Assembly (NCBI GenBank): GCA_965247705.1
Contig: CBDFHV010000083.1
Location: forward strand, 124,001-188,000
DNA: 64,000 nt
Source: CBDFHV01 sp965247705
GTDB lineage: Bacteria; Pseudomonadota; Alphaproteobacteria; Rhodospirillales; CAMCUA01
Reading direction: 5' to 3'
Both the position numbers and the translations under genes were made by a program. Positions 18,864 through 27,970 of this stretch are shown in pieces (position 1 is the first letter of the stretch; the number at the start of each line of letters is the position of its first letter). Below the pieces are notes generated by a model that made no database searches, was not told the DNA's origin, and saw only the letters and a list, made by a program, of their open reading frames with translations.

Positions 18864-19931
18864 TCAGGCGTAGATGCACCCAAACCGGTTGGCGAGGAAC
18901 GCCTTGAAATCCGCGTCTTCCTGGCGGATGAAGCCGGCAGCGGGCAGGTGGCCCTGCCGGTGGAGGTCGACCATGGCACAGACTCCCGACGCGGTGGTCA
19001 GCTGGATGGCGCTGCGACCGTCGTCCTCGGTTTCGCCATAGACCTTCTTGGTGAAGCTCTCCTGGGTGAGCAGACCCTTCCGCATCCCGGTCACGGTGAC
19101 GAAGATCAGCACCACGTCCTGGCGGGTGACTGGAATGCCGTATTCGATCAGCCGCTTGAAGGTCTCCCGGTGCTCGCACAGTTTCAGGTCGCGCGCCATC
19201 ATCTGTACCAGGTCGCGATGGCCGGGGTAGCGCAGGGTCTTGTAGCTGACGTTCCGCGCCCGACCGTCCAGGGTCTCGCACAGGGTGCCGACACCGCCGG
19301 AGGTGCTGAATGCCTCGTAGGTGATCCCGTCGAGGGACACGTGCTCCAGCCCCTCGAGGGGAAGCACCTCCCGGCGCTCCCCCTCGTGGATGGCCTCGCA
19401 CGGGTTGCAGTACTCGTTGATGAGGCCGTCGGTGCTCCAGGTCAGGTTATATTTCAAGGTGTTGTCCGGATACTGGGGCAGGGCGCCGACCCGCAGGCGC
19501 ACGTCGTGAAGCTGATCGAACTTGGTGGTCAAGTGATGGGCGACGATGGAGACGAAGCCCGGCGCCAGCCCACACTGGGCGGCGTAGGCGACCCTGGAGC
19601 CCTGGGCGACGCCGCGCACCACGTGGGCGGTGCGCACGTCCTCGGTGAGGTCGTAGTAATGGGTCTCGGTATCGTGGCAGGCCTCGGCCACCGAGGCGTT
19701 GAGAAAGAAGGGCAGGGCGCTAACCGCGTAGTCCATGCCTTCCATCGCCGCCCGCAACGCCGGACCCTCGCCGACATCGAGGACCGAATGGGTGACGGAG
19801 CCCCGGGCCCGGGCGTCCACGGCGGCCGCGTCGCTGTCGGCCAGGGTCACGGTGTAGTCGCCGGTTTCGGCCAGCATCTCGGCCACCACCACGCCGATAT
19901 TGCCGGCGCCCAATACCAGGACGTTCGTCAT
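18864..19931 (-). CDS. Saccharopine dehydrogenase-family protein
   Basis: A 355-residue NAD(P)-binding protein beginning TNVLVLGAGNIGVVVAEMLA (Rossmann GxGxxG) with a saccharopine dehydrogenase C-terminal region (CGLAPGFVSIVAHHL; LTQESFTKKVYGE). Such proteins act in lysine or polyamine metabolism, or as uncharacterised reductases. ATG 19931 starts the conserved fold; a 7-residue upstream extension lacks support. A palindromic repeat lies upstream. Confidence 0.88.
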   Translation of the reverse strand: MTNVLVLGAGNIGVVVAEMLAETGDYTVTLADSDAAAVDARARGSVTHSVLDVGEGPALRAAMEGMDYAVSALPFFLNASVAEACHDTETHYYDLTEDVRTAHVVRGVAQGSRVAYAAQCGLAPGFVSIVAHHLTTKFDQLHDVRLRVGALPQYPDNTLKYNLTWSTDGLINEYCNPCEAIHEGERREVLPLEGLEHVSLDGITYEAFSTSGGVGTLCETLDGRARNVSYKTLRYPGHRDLVQMMARDLKLCEHRETFKRLIEYGIPVTRQDVVLIFVTVTGMRKGLLTQESFTKKVYGETEDDGRSAIQLTTASGVCAMVDLHRQGHLPAAGFIRQEDADFKAFLANRFGCIYA

Positions 19932-19967
19932 CTCGCGAGTTCCCTTGTCCATGGGGACTGGTGAGAA

Positions 19968-20040
19968 GGGCCGGTCTGAGGCCGGCCCCTACGCACCCGA
20001 AATCGTTTTTTCGTAGGGGCGGGTCCCGGACCCGTCCGTC
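19968..20040. repeat. REP-like palindromic intergenic repeat
   Basis: Two imperfect palindromes (GGGCCGGTCTGAGGCCGGCC and GGGCGGGTCCCGGACCCGTC) face each other. Their inner arms CCCCTACG (19985-19992) and CGTAGGGG (20012-20019) can pair around a T-rich loop. It lies between two minus-strand genes and resembles a bacterial interspersed REP/BIME unit. Confidence 0.55.
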
Positions 20041-20059
20041 CACGTCCGAACGTCACCGC

Positions 20060-20614
20060 TTAGATGGGCTTGCCCCGCAATTTTTTGCGCAGGGCATCCA
20101 CGTTGGCGCGGACACCGGGGAGATGGGGATGCACCTTGAGCGCCCGCTCCATGGCCTCGAGCGCCTTCTTGTCTTCGCCCAGCGCCGCATAAATGAGGCC
20201 AAGACCGGCGAGGGCGCCGAAATGGCGGGGCTCCAGGGCCAAGGTCCGCTCCACGTCGGCGATCGAAGCCTCGTAGGCGCTCATGAAGTAATAGAGCGTC
20301 GCCCGCTTGTTCCAGCCTTCCGCGTACTTGGGTGCACGTTCGACCACCTTATCGAAGATCCGCAACGCCTCGGGCGCATTGCCCCGTTCCATGGCATCTA
20401 TGCCAGCGGCAATCTCGAGGTTCAGCAGTTCGTCGTCGGTCCTGATCCACGTCGCCCAGATGGCCTGCTCGATCACCCTGGCCTCATCGAAGTCGTCGGT
20501 GACCTGAAGCCGGGCGAACAACTGGTCCAGCCGGGAATCGGTCTGATCGACCTGGGCGGCGCCTGGCGCCGCCAGCAGCAGGACGAAAAGGCAACGAAGG
20601 AGCACGCGGATCAT
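20060..20614 (-). CDS. Exported TPR-repeat protein
   Basis: A 184-residue protein with an N-terminal signal peptide (MIRVLLRCLFVLLLAAPGAA) and three tetratricopeptide-like units (GNAPEALRIFDKVVERAP, YEASIADVERTLALEPRH, GEDKKALEAMERALKVHPHL). TPRs mediate protein-protein contacts, here in the periplasm. The partner is unknown. It lies upstream of, and in the opposite order to, the glc operon on the same strand with a 48-nt gap. Confidence 0.85.
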   Translation of the reverse strand: MIRVLLRCLFVLLLAAPGAAQVDQTDSRLDQLFARLQVTDDFDEARVIEQAIWATWIRTDDELLNLEIAAGIDAMERGNAPEALRIFDKVVERAPKYAEGWNKRATLYYFMSAYEASIADVERTLALEPRHFGALAGLGLIYAALGEDKKALEAMERALKVHPHLPGVRANVDALRKKLRGKPI

Positions 20615-20662
20615 CGGTTCAGGATACGCCGGACAATTGTCGAATCCAAGAAAATTGAAGCC

Positions 20663-21955
20663 CTATCGATCGCCGAGTTCGGGCGGCATTGGCCCGCCCG
20701 TCGCCCAGTCCAGAAGCTCCGCCGTGTGCACCACCGGGCTGTGGGTGGCGCCGGTGAGCTGGACCAGGCAGCCGATGTTGCCGGTGGCCACAACCGAGGC
20801 CCCGATGGCGTCCAGGTGACCGGCCTTGCGGGTTCGGAGGCGGCCGGCGATGTCGGGTTGCAGCAGGTTGTAGGTGCCGGCCGAACCGCAGCACAGGTGC
20901 GCCTCCCTGGGCTCGGTGACGGTGAACCCGGCCGCTTCGAGAAGGCGCCGGGGTTCCTCCTTCAGGCCCTGGCCGTGCTGCATGGAACAGGCGGAATGAT
21001 AAGCAACGGTGCGGCCGCGGCCACCCGGCGCCAGGATCAGGGGCACGCCGTCGAGGATCTCGCTCAGGTCCCGGGCCAGGCCCGCCACCCGCTCGCCCCG
21101 CGCCGCCCAGGACGGGTCGCCGCGCAGGAGGTGGCCGTAATCCTTCACCATGGTGCCGCAGCCCGACGCATTGATGACCACGGCATCCAGGGGGCCCTCG
21201 CTTTCGGCCCTTTCCACCGCGGCGATGTTGGTCCGGGCCTGGGTCCGCGCCGCGTCCTCCCGCCCCAGGTGGTGGACCAGGGCGCCGCAACAGCCCAGTC
21301 CCTTGGGGATCTCCACCTCGAAGCCGTGGCGGGTCAGCAGACGGACGGTGGCGTCGTTGATGGCCGGGCGCAGGACTCGCTGGGCACAGCCGGTCAACAG
21401 GGCCACCCGGCCCCGCCGCGGACCACAGGCGGGAAACGTCCACGGCCGGTCCAGGGGCGACGGGCCGGGCAGGCGGTCGGGCGCCAGGGCAAAGAGGGCG
21501 CCGATGCGCCCGGGAAGGCGCCGCCCCATCCGCCGCACCGCCATGGCGCCGAGGAGGGCGAGGCGGAACCGGCCCGCATGGGGCAGAACCCGGCACAGGA
21601 CGTCGCGCAGGGCCCGGTCGTGCCAGTGGCGGCGGTAGGTGCGCTCGATCCGCGCCCGCGCCTGGTCGACCAAATGCATGTAGTCGACGCCGGAGGGGCA
21701 AGTGCTCATGCACGACAGGCAGCTCAGGCAGCGGTCGACGTGGGTGACCACCTGCTCGTCCGCCGGGCGGTCGTTCTCCAGCATGTCCTTGATCAGGTAG
21801 ATGCGGCCCCGGGGGCTGTCCAGCTCGTCGCCCAGAAGCACGTAGGTGGGGCAGGTGGCGGTGCAGAAGCCGCAGTGGACGCAGGTGCGCAGAATTTGGT
21901 TGGCCTCGGCGATGTCCGGGTCGGCCAATTGGGTGTCGGTGAAGGCGGTTTGCAT
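20663..21955 (-). CDS. glcF: Glycolate oxidase iron-sulfur subunit
   Basis: A 430-residue protein with two ferredoxin-type 4Fe-4S motifs near the N-terminus (CVHCGFCTATCP and CLSCLSCMSTCP) and two CCG domains (LGCCGALVHHLG; HLCCGSAGTYNL). It takes electrons from GlcDE flavins during glycolate oxidation to glyoxylate. Its ATG overlaps the glcE stop (TGATG). Confidence 0.95.
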   Translation of the reverse strand: MQTAFTDTQLADPDIAEANQILRTCVHCGFCTATCPTYVLLGDELDSPRGRIYLIKDMLENDRPADEQVVTHVDRCLSCLSCMSTCPSGVDYMHLVDQARARIERTYRRHWHDRALRDVLCRVLPHAGRFRLALLGAMAVRRMGRRLPGRIGALFALAPDRLPGPSPLDRPWTFPACGPRRGRVALLTGCAQRVLRPAINDATVRLLTRHGFEVEIPKGLGCCGALVHHLGREDAARTQARTNIAAVERAESEGPLDAVVINASGCGTMVKDYGHLLRGDPSWAARGERVAGLARDLSEILDGVPLILAPGGRGRTVAYHSACSMQHGQGLKEEPRRLLEAAGFTVTEPREAHLCCGSAGTYNLLQPDIAGRLRTRKAGHLDAIGASVVATGNIGCLVQLTGATHSPVVHTAELLDWATGGPMPPELGDR

Positions 21956-23163
21956 CAGGTCATCCGTCCGGGGCTGAGGATGCCCCGGGGGTCGAACCCC
22001 GCCTTGACCCGCCGCGTCAGCGCCGCCAGGGGTTCGGCCTCGGGCTGAAAGACCGGGACCGCGCCGCGCACCGCCTCATCCGCCCGGATGAGGGTGGCGT
22101 GGCCCGATTTCAGGGCGCCCCGAACGGTCTCGTGGGCGGCGTCGGGTCGGGGGTCCAGGGCCAGCCACAGCAAGCCGCCGCCCCAGTCATGGAACACCTC
22201 GCCGGGGGCCTGTTCCAGGATCGCCGCCGCCACCGCCGCGCCTTCGGACGGGGGCACCGACAGCCGCCACACCTGCCGCGCCCCGGGATCGAGGAGAGGC
22301 GCCACGTCCCGCACCTCCCGCCACAGGTTCCGGGAATTGCGGCTGTGCAGTTCGTCCGTGTCGCCGAATGAAGCCAACAGTCTCCGCAGAGCCAAGCAGC
22401 GGGCCTCCACCGAAGGTCCGGGCCCTTCCACCCGCAGCGCGGTCACCGATCCGCCGGCCCCCGATACCCGCAAGACGCTCGAACGGGCGGCGGCCCGGGC
22501 GGGAAGATGGGCGGCGCCCGACACCTCGTTGGGGCTGCCCAGGGCGGCCGCCATGGCCCCCATGGCGGCCCCGTCGTCCAGACCCAGGACGAGCACGGTG
22601 CGGATCTTCTCCGGCGCCGGCAGGGCGCGGACCGACAGGGACGTCATCACCGCTAGGGTGCCGAAGGACCCGGCCATCAGTTTCGAGAGGTCGAACCCGG
22701 TGACGTTCTTGACCACCCTGCCGCCGGACTTGAAGGGCTCGCCGCGGCCGCTCACTGCGTGGAAGCCCAGCAGATGGTCCCGCGCCGCGCCGGCCTTGAT
22801 GCGCCGGGGGCCGGCCAGGTTACAGGCGATGGCGCCGCCGATGGTGCCGCCCTCGGCAGGCCCGCCCAGCAGCGGGCCAAGGTGGGGAGGCTCGAAATCG
22901 AGTTGCTGGCCGCGCTCGGCCAATGCTGCCTCGACGTCCGACAGGGGCGTCGCCGCCTTCAGGGTCATCACCAGTTCCTCGGGTTCGTAGAGCTCGATCC
23001 CCGACAGGGCGGAGAGGTCGAGGACCGCAGCCGCCGCCACCGGCCGGCCCAGCCCGCGCTTGCTGCCCGTGCCCGCCACGTCGAGGAGCGATTCCTCGGC
23101 CGCCGCCCAGCGGATGGCGTCGAGGACCCCGTCGGCGTCGTCGGGTCGAAGCGTCTCGCCCAT
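21955..23163 (-). CDS. glcE: Glycolate oxidase FAD-binding subunit
   Basis: A 402-residue FAD_binding_4 protein, the shorter partner of GlcD. It shows VAGTGSKRGLGRPV, LLGGPAEGGTIGGAIACNLA and the C-terminal FDPRGILSPGRM. It is translationally coupled at both ends by TGATG overlaps with glcD and glcF. Longer upstream frame to 23406 lies within glcD and is rejected. Confidence 0.95.
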   Translation of the reverse strand: MGETLRPDDADGVLDAIRWAAAEESLLDVAGTGSKRGLGRPVAAAAVLDLSALSGIELYEPEELVMTLKAATPLSDVEAALAERGQQLDFEPPHLGPLLGGPAEGGTIGGAIACNLAGPRRIKAGAARDHLLGFHAVSGRGEPFKSGGRVVKNVTGFDLSKLMAGSFGTLAVMTSLSVRALPAPEKIRTVLVLGLDDGAAMGAMAAALGSPNEVSGAAHLPARAAARSSVLRVSGAGGSVTALRVEGPGPSVEARCLALRRLLASFGDTDELHSRNSRNLWREVRDVAPLLDPGARQVWRLSVPPSEGAAVAAAILEQAPGEVFHDWGGGLLWLALDPRPDAAHETVRGALKSGHATLIRADEAVRGAVPVFQPEAEPLAALTRRVKAGFDPRGILSPGRMT

Positions 23164-24650
23164 CAGAAGCGGGGGATATCCGGAAAACGGATTTGGCCGC
23201 GGTGGATATGCATGCGGCCCAGTTCGGCGCAGCGATGCAGTGTGGGGTAGACCTTGCCCGGGTTGAGCAGGCCCTCGGCGTCGAAGGCGCATTTGAGGCG
23301 CTGCTGCTGCTTGAGGTCGTCCTCGGTGAACATGGTCCCCATCAAGTCCCGCTTTTCCACCCCCACCCCGTGTTCGCCGGTCAGCACGCCGCCCACCTCC
23401 ACGCACAGCCTGAGGATGTCGGCGCCGAAGGCCTCGGCGGTCTCCAGCTCTCCCGGTTTGTTGGCGTCATAGAGGATCAGGGGGTGCAGGTTGCCGTCGC
23501 CCGCATGGAAGACGTTGGCCACGTCCAGGCCATGCTGGGCAGACATCTGGCCCATGCGGTTCAACACCTCCGCCAGCCGGTGGCGGGGGATGGTGCCATC
23601 CATGCAGTAGTAGTCCGGCGAGATACGGCCCACCGCCGGGAACGCCGCCTTGCGGCCGGCCCAGAACCGCTGCCGTTCGGCGTCGTCACCGCTGATCCGA
23701 ACGCTCACCGCGCCGGTGTCGCGGGCGATCGCCTCGACCCGGGCGATCAGGTGCTCGACTTCGGCCGCCGGCCCGTCCAGTTCGGCAATCAGCAGCGCGG
23801 CTACGTCGCGGGGATAGCCCGCATGGACGAAGTCCTCGGCCGCATGGATCGCCGGCCGGTCCATCATCTCCAGGCCCGCCGGGATGATGCCGGCGCCGAT
23901 GATGGCGGCCACGCAGTCGCCGGCCGCCCCATTGGAGCCGAAGCCGATCAGCATGGCCCTGGCCGTTTCGGGGCTGCGCAGGATGCGGACCGTCACCTCC
24001 GTGATCACCCCCAACAGGCCCTCCGAGCCGGCGATCACTCCCATCAGGTCGTAGCCGCCGGAATCCAGATGCTTGCCGCCGAGGCGGACCACGTCGCCGT
24101 CCATGAGGACCATCTCGACGCCGAGAACGTTGTTGGTGGTGAGCCCGTACTTGAGGCAATGCACGCCGCCGGAATTCTCCGCCACGTTGCCGCCGATGGA
24201 ACAGGCGATCTGGCTGGACGGATCGGGGGCGTAATAGAAACCCTCGTCCTCGACCGCGTGGGTGATCGCCAGATTGGTCACCCCCGGCTGGGCCACAACG
24301 CAGCGGTTGGCCCAGTCGATCTCGATGATGCGGTTGAACTTGCCCAGGCCCAGCGTGATCGCATCGGCCAGGGGCAGGGCGCCGCCGGAAAGGGACGTGC
24401 CGGCGCCCCGGGGGACGATCTTCACCCCATTGTCGTGGCAGTGGCGGAGAACCGCCGAGACCTGGGCCGTCGTTTCCGGCAAGACCACGATCAGGGGAAG
24501 CTGCCGGTAAGCGCTAAGCCCGTCGCACTCGTAGACCCGCAGCGCCGTTTCGTCGGCGATGACGCCCTCGCCGGGGACGATCGCCCGCATGGCCGCGATG
24601 ATGTCATGGCGGCGGTCGAGAACGGCCTGATCGGGTTCGGGCATGCGCAT
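23163..24650 (-). CDS. glcD: Glycolate oxidase subunit, FAD-linked
   Basis: A 495-residue FAD-linked oxidase. FAD-binding region: VPRGAGTSLSGGALPL and SIGGNVAENSGGVHCLKYG; C-terminal signatures HAGDGNLHPLIL and LTGEHGVGVEKRDLMG. It is the catalytic flavoprotein of the glcDEF complex that oxidises glycolate (and often D-lactate). It is first in the operon. No regulator gene of the GlcC type is adjacent. Confidence 0.96.
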   Translation of the reverse strand: MRMPEPDQAVLDRRHDIIAAMRAIVPGEGVIADETALRVYECDGLSAYRQLPLIVVLPETTAQVSAVLRHCHDNGVKIVPRGAGTSLSGGALPLADAITLGLGKFNRIIEIDWANRCVVAQPGVTNLAITHAVEDEGFYYAPDPSSQIACSIGGNVAENSGGVHCLKYGLTTNNVLGVEMVLMDGDVVRLGGKHLDSGGYDLMGVIAGSEGLLGVITEVTVRILRSPETARAMLIGFGSNGAAGDCVAAIIGAGIIPAGLEMMDRPAIHAAEDFVHAGYPRDVAALLIAELDGPAAEVEHLIARVEAIARDTGAVSVRISGDDAERQRFWAGRKAAFPAVGRISPDYYCMDGTIPRHRLAEVLNRMGQMSAQHGLDVANVFHAGDGNLHPLILYDANKPGELETAEAFGADILRLCVEVGGVLTGEHGVGVEKRDLMGTMFTEDDLKQQQRLKCAFDAEGLLNPGKVYPTLHRCAELGRMHIHRGQIRFPDIPRF

Positions 24651-24738
24651 GGGGCAGCCTCTCGCGGCGTTGCCCTATGTTATACCAAAGACCGGTGGTT
24701 CCTGTTGACGGTGTGTGTCCGGCGTTGCGCCCGTCAGG

Positions 24739-24864
24739 TCAGCCTTGCCGGGCCTTGAACCGCGGATTGCGCTTGTTGATCACATAGACGCGGCCGCGAC
24801 GGCGTACCACGCGACAGCTCTTTTCGCGCAGCTTGGCGGATTTGAGGGAATTACGAACCTTCAT
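24739..24864 (-). CDS. rpmJ: 50S ribosomal protein L36
   Basis: A 41-residue basic protein starting MKVRNSLKSAKLREKSCRVV and ending RNPRFKARQG, the alphaproteobacterial L36 form that lacks the four zinc-binding cysteines. It is a stand-alone gene, as in other Alphaproteobacteria where this type lies outside the large ribosomal operon. Confidence 0.95.
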   Translation of the reverse strand: MKVRNSLKSAKLREKSCRVVRRRGRVYVINKRNPRFKARQG

Positions 24865-24965
24865 TACCTTCCGTCCCACACATGTCCCGGCGCTTGCGGG
24901 GCCGGACCATAGGTCGCGGCCGGAACCCTGTCAACGTTCGGACGGAGCCCGAACGCCCCTAAGAA

Positions 24966-25411
24966 CTACTTCTCCGACCGCCGGGTCAGCCAAGCGTTGC
25001 ACTGGGACTGCAGGGCCCGCACCGCCGGTTCGATGCCGGCTTCTTCCTGGTGGTCGATCATGCCGTCGTCGGCCAGGGCGGCGGCGATCAGGGTGTTGAG
25101 GTTGGCGGCCAGGGCGTGGACCTCGAGGCTGCTGGCCATGTCACGCCGGATATTGGTGACGTTGCCCAGGCCCGCCAAGGCCAGAATGCGGTCGGCGAAT
25201 TCGGGCGGCAGCTCCGCCATCATGCACAGCAGATAGCTCAGGCCCGGCGTCGCCTGGCCGCCCTGGTAGCTCTTGATGGTCCGTTCGGGAATGCCGGTGG
25301 CGCGGGCAAACGCGGCCACGCTGTACTGTTTGCCGAGACCCACGTATTGGCGAACGCGTCGGTCAGAACCTGCTGCGCGGCCTCCTGGGTGACGTCTCGC
25401 GGTTCAGCCAT
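24966..25411 (-). pseudogene. HTH-domain protein, probable frameshift near 25345
   Basis: The start region from ATG 25411 reads MAEPRDVTQEAAQQVLTDAF. The continuation GLGKQYSVAAFARATGIPER, with a helix-turn-helix (TIKSYQGG) and a helical C-terminus, is in another frame from about 25343 to 24966. A 1-nt slip in AATACGTGGGTCTCGG would fuse them into a 148-residue regulator. Alternatively the intact product simply starts at GTG 25343 (125 residues). Function unknown. Confidence 0.5.
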
Positions 25412-25633
25412 GTACGATTCCGTAAACGACAGGGATTCTTTCGCCAATTCCATTGAACGACAATTTAATGTGAAAGTCATGGCCTCCCTGTTGTCGACAG
25501 CCCGTCGTTCGGCCCTGGAGGTCGAACGGGAGGCTTCCGCCTTTATCCGAATGAAGGGTTGGAGTTGGTGCCCAACTGGGCTAAAATAGGACCAGTGTCA
25601 TAGAACGATGACAGTTCGCTGAGGAGACTCGAG

Positions 25634-25915
25634 ATGGCTCTTGAGCCACTGGGTGCGCCACAGCCTGTGAAGTTGGCCCTCGCGCCGCTTGCCGCGGCCC
25701 GCGAAGTAACCCGTCTGACGACGGAGCAGAACCAGCGGGTTCGGGAAGCCGGTCTGGAGTCAGTTCAGGTCGAGGAACGACCGGAGCCGACCCCAGAAAC
25801 CCAGCCGGAGCAGGCCGCGGCCGACTCTGGGCCGCCGCCCGAGGACGCCCAAACCGCGGAGCCGGAACCCGCGCGGCCTGAAGCCCGCGGCGAGCGTGTC
25901 GACATCTTCGCCTGA
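25634..25915 (+). CDS. Small hypothetical protein, Pro/Glu-rich C-terminus
   Basis: A 93-residue protein with a good ribosome-binding site (GAGGAG, about 8 nt before ATG). The N-terminal half is Ala/Leu-rich helix (LALAPLAAAREVTRLTTEQN); the C-terminal half is disordered and rich in Pro and Glu. No family recognised. It is convergent with the cyclase downstream. Confidence 0.6.
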   Translation: MALEPLGAPQPVKLALAPLAAAREVTRLTTEQNQRVREAGLESVQVEERPEPTPETQPEQAAADSGPPPEDAQTAEPEPARPEARGERVDIFA

Positions 25916-25948
25916 CCGCCGGCCACACAATCTGCCTGAATTAAAGAT

Positions 25949-26962
25949 CTAGGCGGCAAGAGGGTCGGTTCGTCCCGAAATATCAGACTCTTCAAGTGCG
26001 TGGACGGCAATCGGTTGATCGCGTCCGCGGATGGCGACCTGTTGCGTGGCAAGGCCCGACACATCCAGCCCAGCGGCGTCGGCCACCGGCGACGACACGA
26101 CGACCGGACACCCCATTTCCTTGGTCATGGCTTCAAGGCGCGCGGCGATGTTCACGTTGTCGCCGATCGCGGTCAGCAACGGCGACGTCGGGGGCCCCAT
26201 GGTGCCGACGATGGCTTCCCCGCAATGGATGCCGATGCCCATGCGCAGGGGCTCGTCCAACTCGTCGCGCAGGCGTTCGTTGAGACCGTCCAGGCGTCGC
26301 AACATGGTCGCGGCGCCGTCGAGCGCCGCTCGCGCCGCCGCGTCCAGGTCCGACCGCAGGCCGTAGAGGGCCATCAGGCCGTCGCCGTTGAACTGGGCAT
26401 AATGGCCGCCGGTGTCTTCCAGGGCGGTCGACATCTCGGCGAAAAACTGGTTGAGCAGCATGAGCACGTCGTAGGGCAGCTTGCGCTCCCCCAGGCGGGT
26501 GGATCCACGCAGGTCGGCGAACAGGATCACCACGGTCAGCTCCTGCCCATTGACGCCACCCCGCCGGTTGCGCTGCTGAAGCGCCATTCCGGGAGACAGA
26601 AGCGGAATCGCCGACACGTCGCGCCGGGGCCGGGTCTGACAGGCCAGGCGCACCCCCGGCGGGGCCTCGATGCGCCCCAGGGCGCGTCGCTCCACGACCT
26701 CCGGCGGCAGCAGATCGCCGGCCCCGGCCGCGATCCGGACGCGACACGTCGTACAGCGGCCACGGCCGCCGCAGACAGCGGCGTGGTCGATTCCCGCGCC
26801 GCGGAGGGCTTCGAGAATGCTTTGACCGACGGGGGCGCGGATGGTCCGGTCGCCGGGCAACAGCAGACGATAGCTGCCGTGGCGATTGCGATAGAGCCGG
26901 CGCGCCAGGCGGGCGATCAGGGTCAGGGCGATGAGGCCCATGACCACCATAAGCAGCTGCAC
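25949..26962 (-). CDS. 2Fe-2S ferredoxin-class III nucleotide cyclase fusion, 5' end cut by IS630
   Basis: A 337-residue product: a hydrophobic segment at 2-18, a plant-type 2Fe-2S domain (CGGRGRCTTCRVRI and ACQTR cysteines) at about 30-110, and a cyclase domain from 140 with FADLRGSTRLGE and GDGLMALYG (metal Asp residues) and DNVNIAARLEAM. The frame continues upstream through LLAVLGGLEVQLL until the IS630 end at about 26987. The original protein therefore probably had more membrane helices, now lost. Whether the truncated form is made is unclear. Confidence 0.8.
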   Translation of the reverse strand: MQLLMVVMGLIALTLIARLARRLYRNRHGSYRLLLPGDRTIRAPVGQSILEALRGAGIDHAAVCGGRGRCTTCRVRIAAGAGDLLPPEVVERRALGRIEAPPGVRLACQTRPRRDVSAIPLLSPGMALQQRNRRGGVNGQELTVVILFADLRGSTRLGERKLPYDVLMLLNQFFAEMSTALEDTGGHYAQFNGDGLMALYGLRSDLDAAARAALDGAATMLRRLDGLNERLRDELDEPLRMGIGIHCGEAIVGTMGPPTSPLLTAIGDNVNIAARLEAMTKEMGCPVVVSSPVADAAGLDVSGLATQQVAIRGRDQPIAVHALEESDISGRTDPLAA

Positions 26963-26986
26963 CTCCAGTCCGCCAAGGACGGCAAG

Positions 26987-27790
26987 TAGTGTTCCGCTCG
27001 AAACAAATGATTCCCATCGGGCAGGTGTGATGCGATTCTGGGTTCATGGGGAAGAAAGTGAGGATCCAGCTGGCGCCTGGGGATCAGGACAGGCTGGAGG
27101 CGTTGATCGCCAATGGCAACACGCCGCAGAAGCATGTCCGACGGGCTCGGATTGTACGGCTGGCCGGCGACGGCGTTGGCACCGATGAGATCCAGCGCCG
27201 CTTGGGCGTGAGCAAACCGACCATCCGACGCTGGCGGACGCGCTATGTGGAGGCCGGCGTGGACGGTTTGTGCCGCGATAAGACGCGCCCGCCGGGCAAG
27301 GCACCGCTTGCGGCGGATGTGGTCGTGCGGGTGATCGAGAAGACCAAGACGGAAACGCCGCCGGACGCGACCCACTGGAGCCTGCGAACGATGGCCAAGG
27401 CGGTGGGCATCGCGCCGTCGAGCGTTCAGGCGATCTGGAAGGCACATGAGCTGAAACCGCATCTGGTGGCGACTTTCAAGCTGTCCAATGATCCGCGGTT
27501 TGCCGAGAAAGTCGAGGACGTGGTCGGGCTGTATGTCAACCCGCCGGAGCACGCCATCGTCCTGTCGGTGGACGAGAAGTCCCAGATCCAGGCACTCGAC
27601 CGCACCCAGCCGGGCCTGCCGATGAAGAAGGGCCGGGCCGGCACCATGACCCACGACTATAAGCGCCACGACACCACCACCCTGTTCGCGGCGCTCGACG
27701 TGCTCGACGGCACGGTCATCGGCCAATGCATGCAGAAGCATCGCCATCAGGAGTTCATCCGCTTCTTGAACAAGATCAACCGCGCGACGT
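26987..27790. mobile_element. IS630-family element, right part lost
   Basis: The left end begins at TA 26987-26988 with GTGTTCCGCTCGAAACAAATG; it shares 25 of 31 positions with the end of the 99-bp MITE. The transposase starts 57 nt inside. The element stops at 27790, where the IS21 element starts. No right end is visible in the window. Confidence 0.75.
27046..27790 (+). pseudogene. IS630-family transposase, 3' truncated
   Basis: About 248 residues remain. There is an N-terminal HTH (TDEIQRRLGVSKPTIRRWRT) and the start of the DDE domain (VLSVDEKSQIQALDRTQPGL; HDTTTLFAALDVLDGTVIGQ). The second and third catalytic acidic residues and the conserved C-terminus are missing because IS21 sequence starts at 27791; the open frame runs on into the IS21 end without similarity. 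Not functional. Confidence 0.88.
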
Positions 27791-27970
27791 TGTCAACGGC
27801 GGCGGGAATATGTACCGGGGCGGCGGCGCAAAAATGTACCACGGGCTCGGTGGTAGCTTGTCCGCGTAGTCCATGGGAGGGACCCGCGCGCGGGGCGACG
27901 CGCCCTCCGCGCGGCTGGCGGCGGCCCGCGCGTGGGAGGGGCCTGTGGGCCCACGCGGGCAAGCGGGGGG

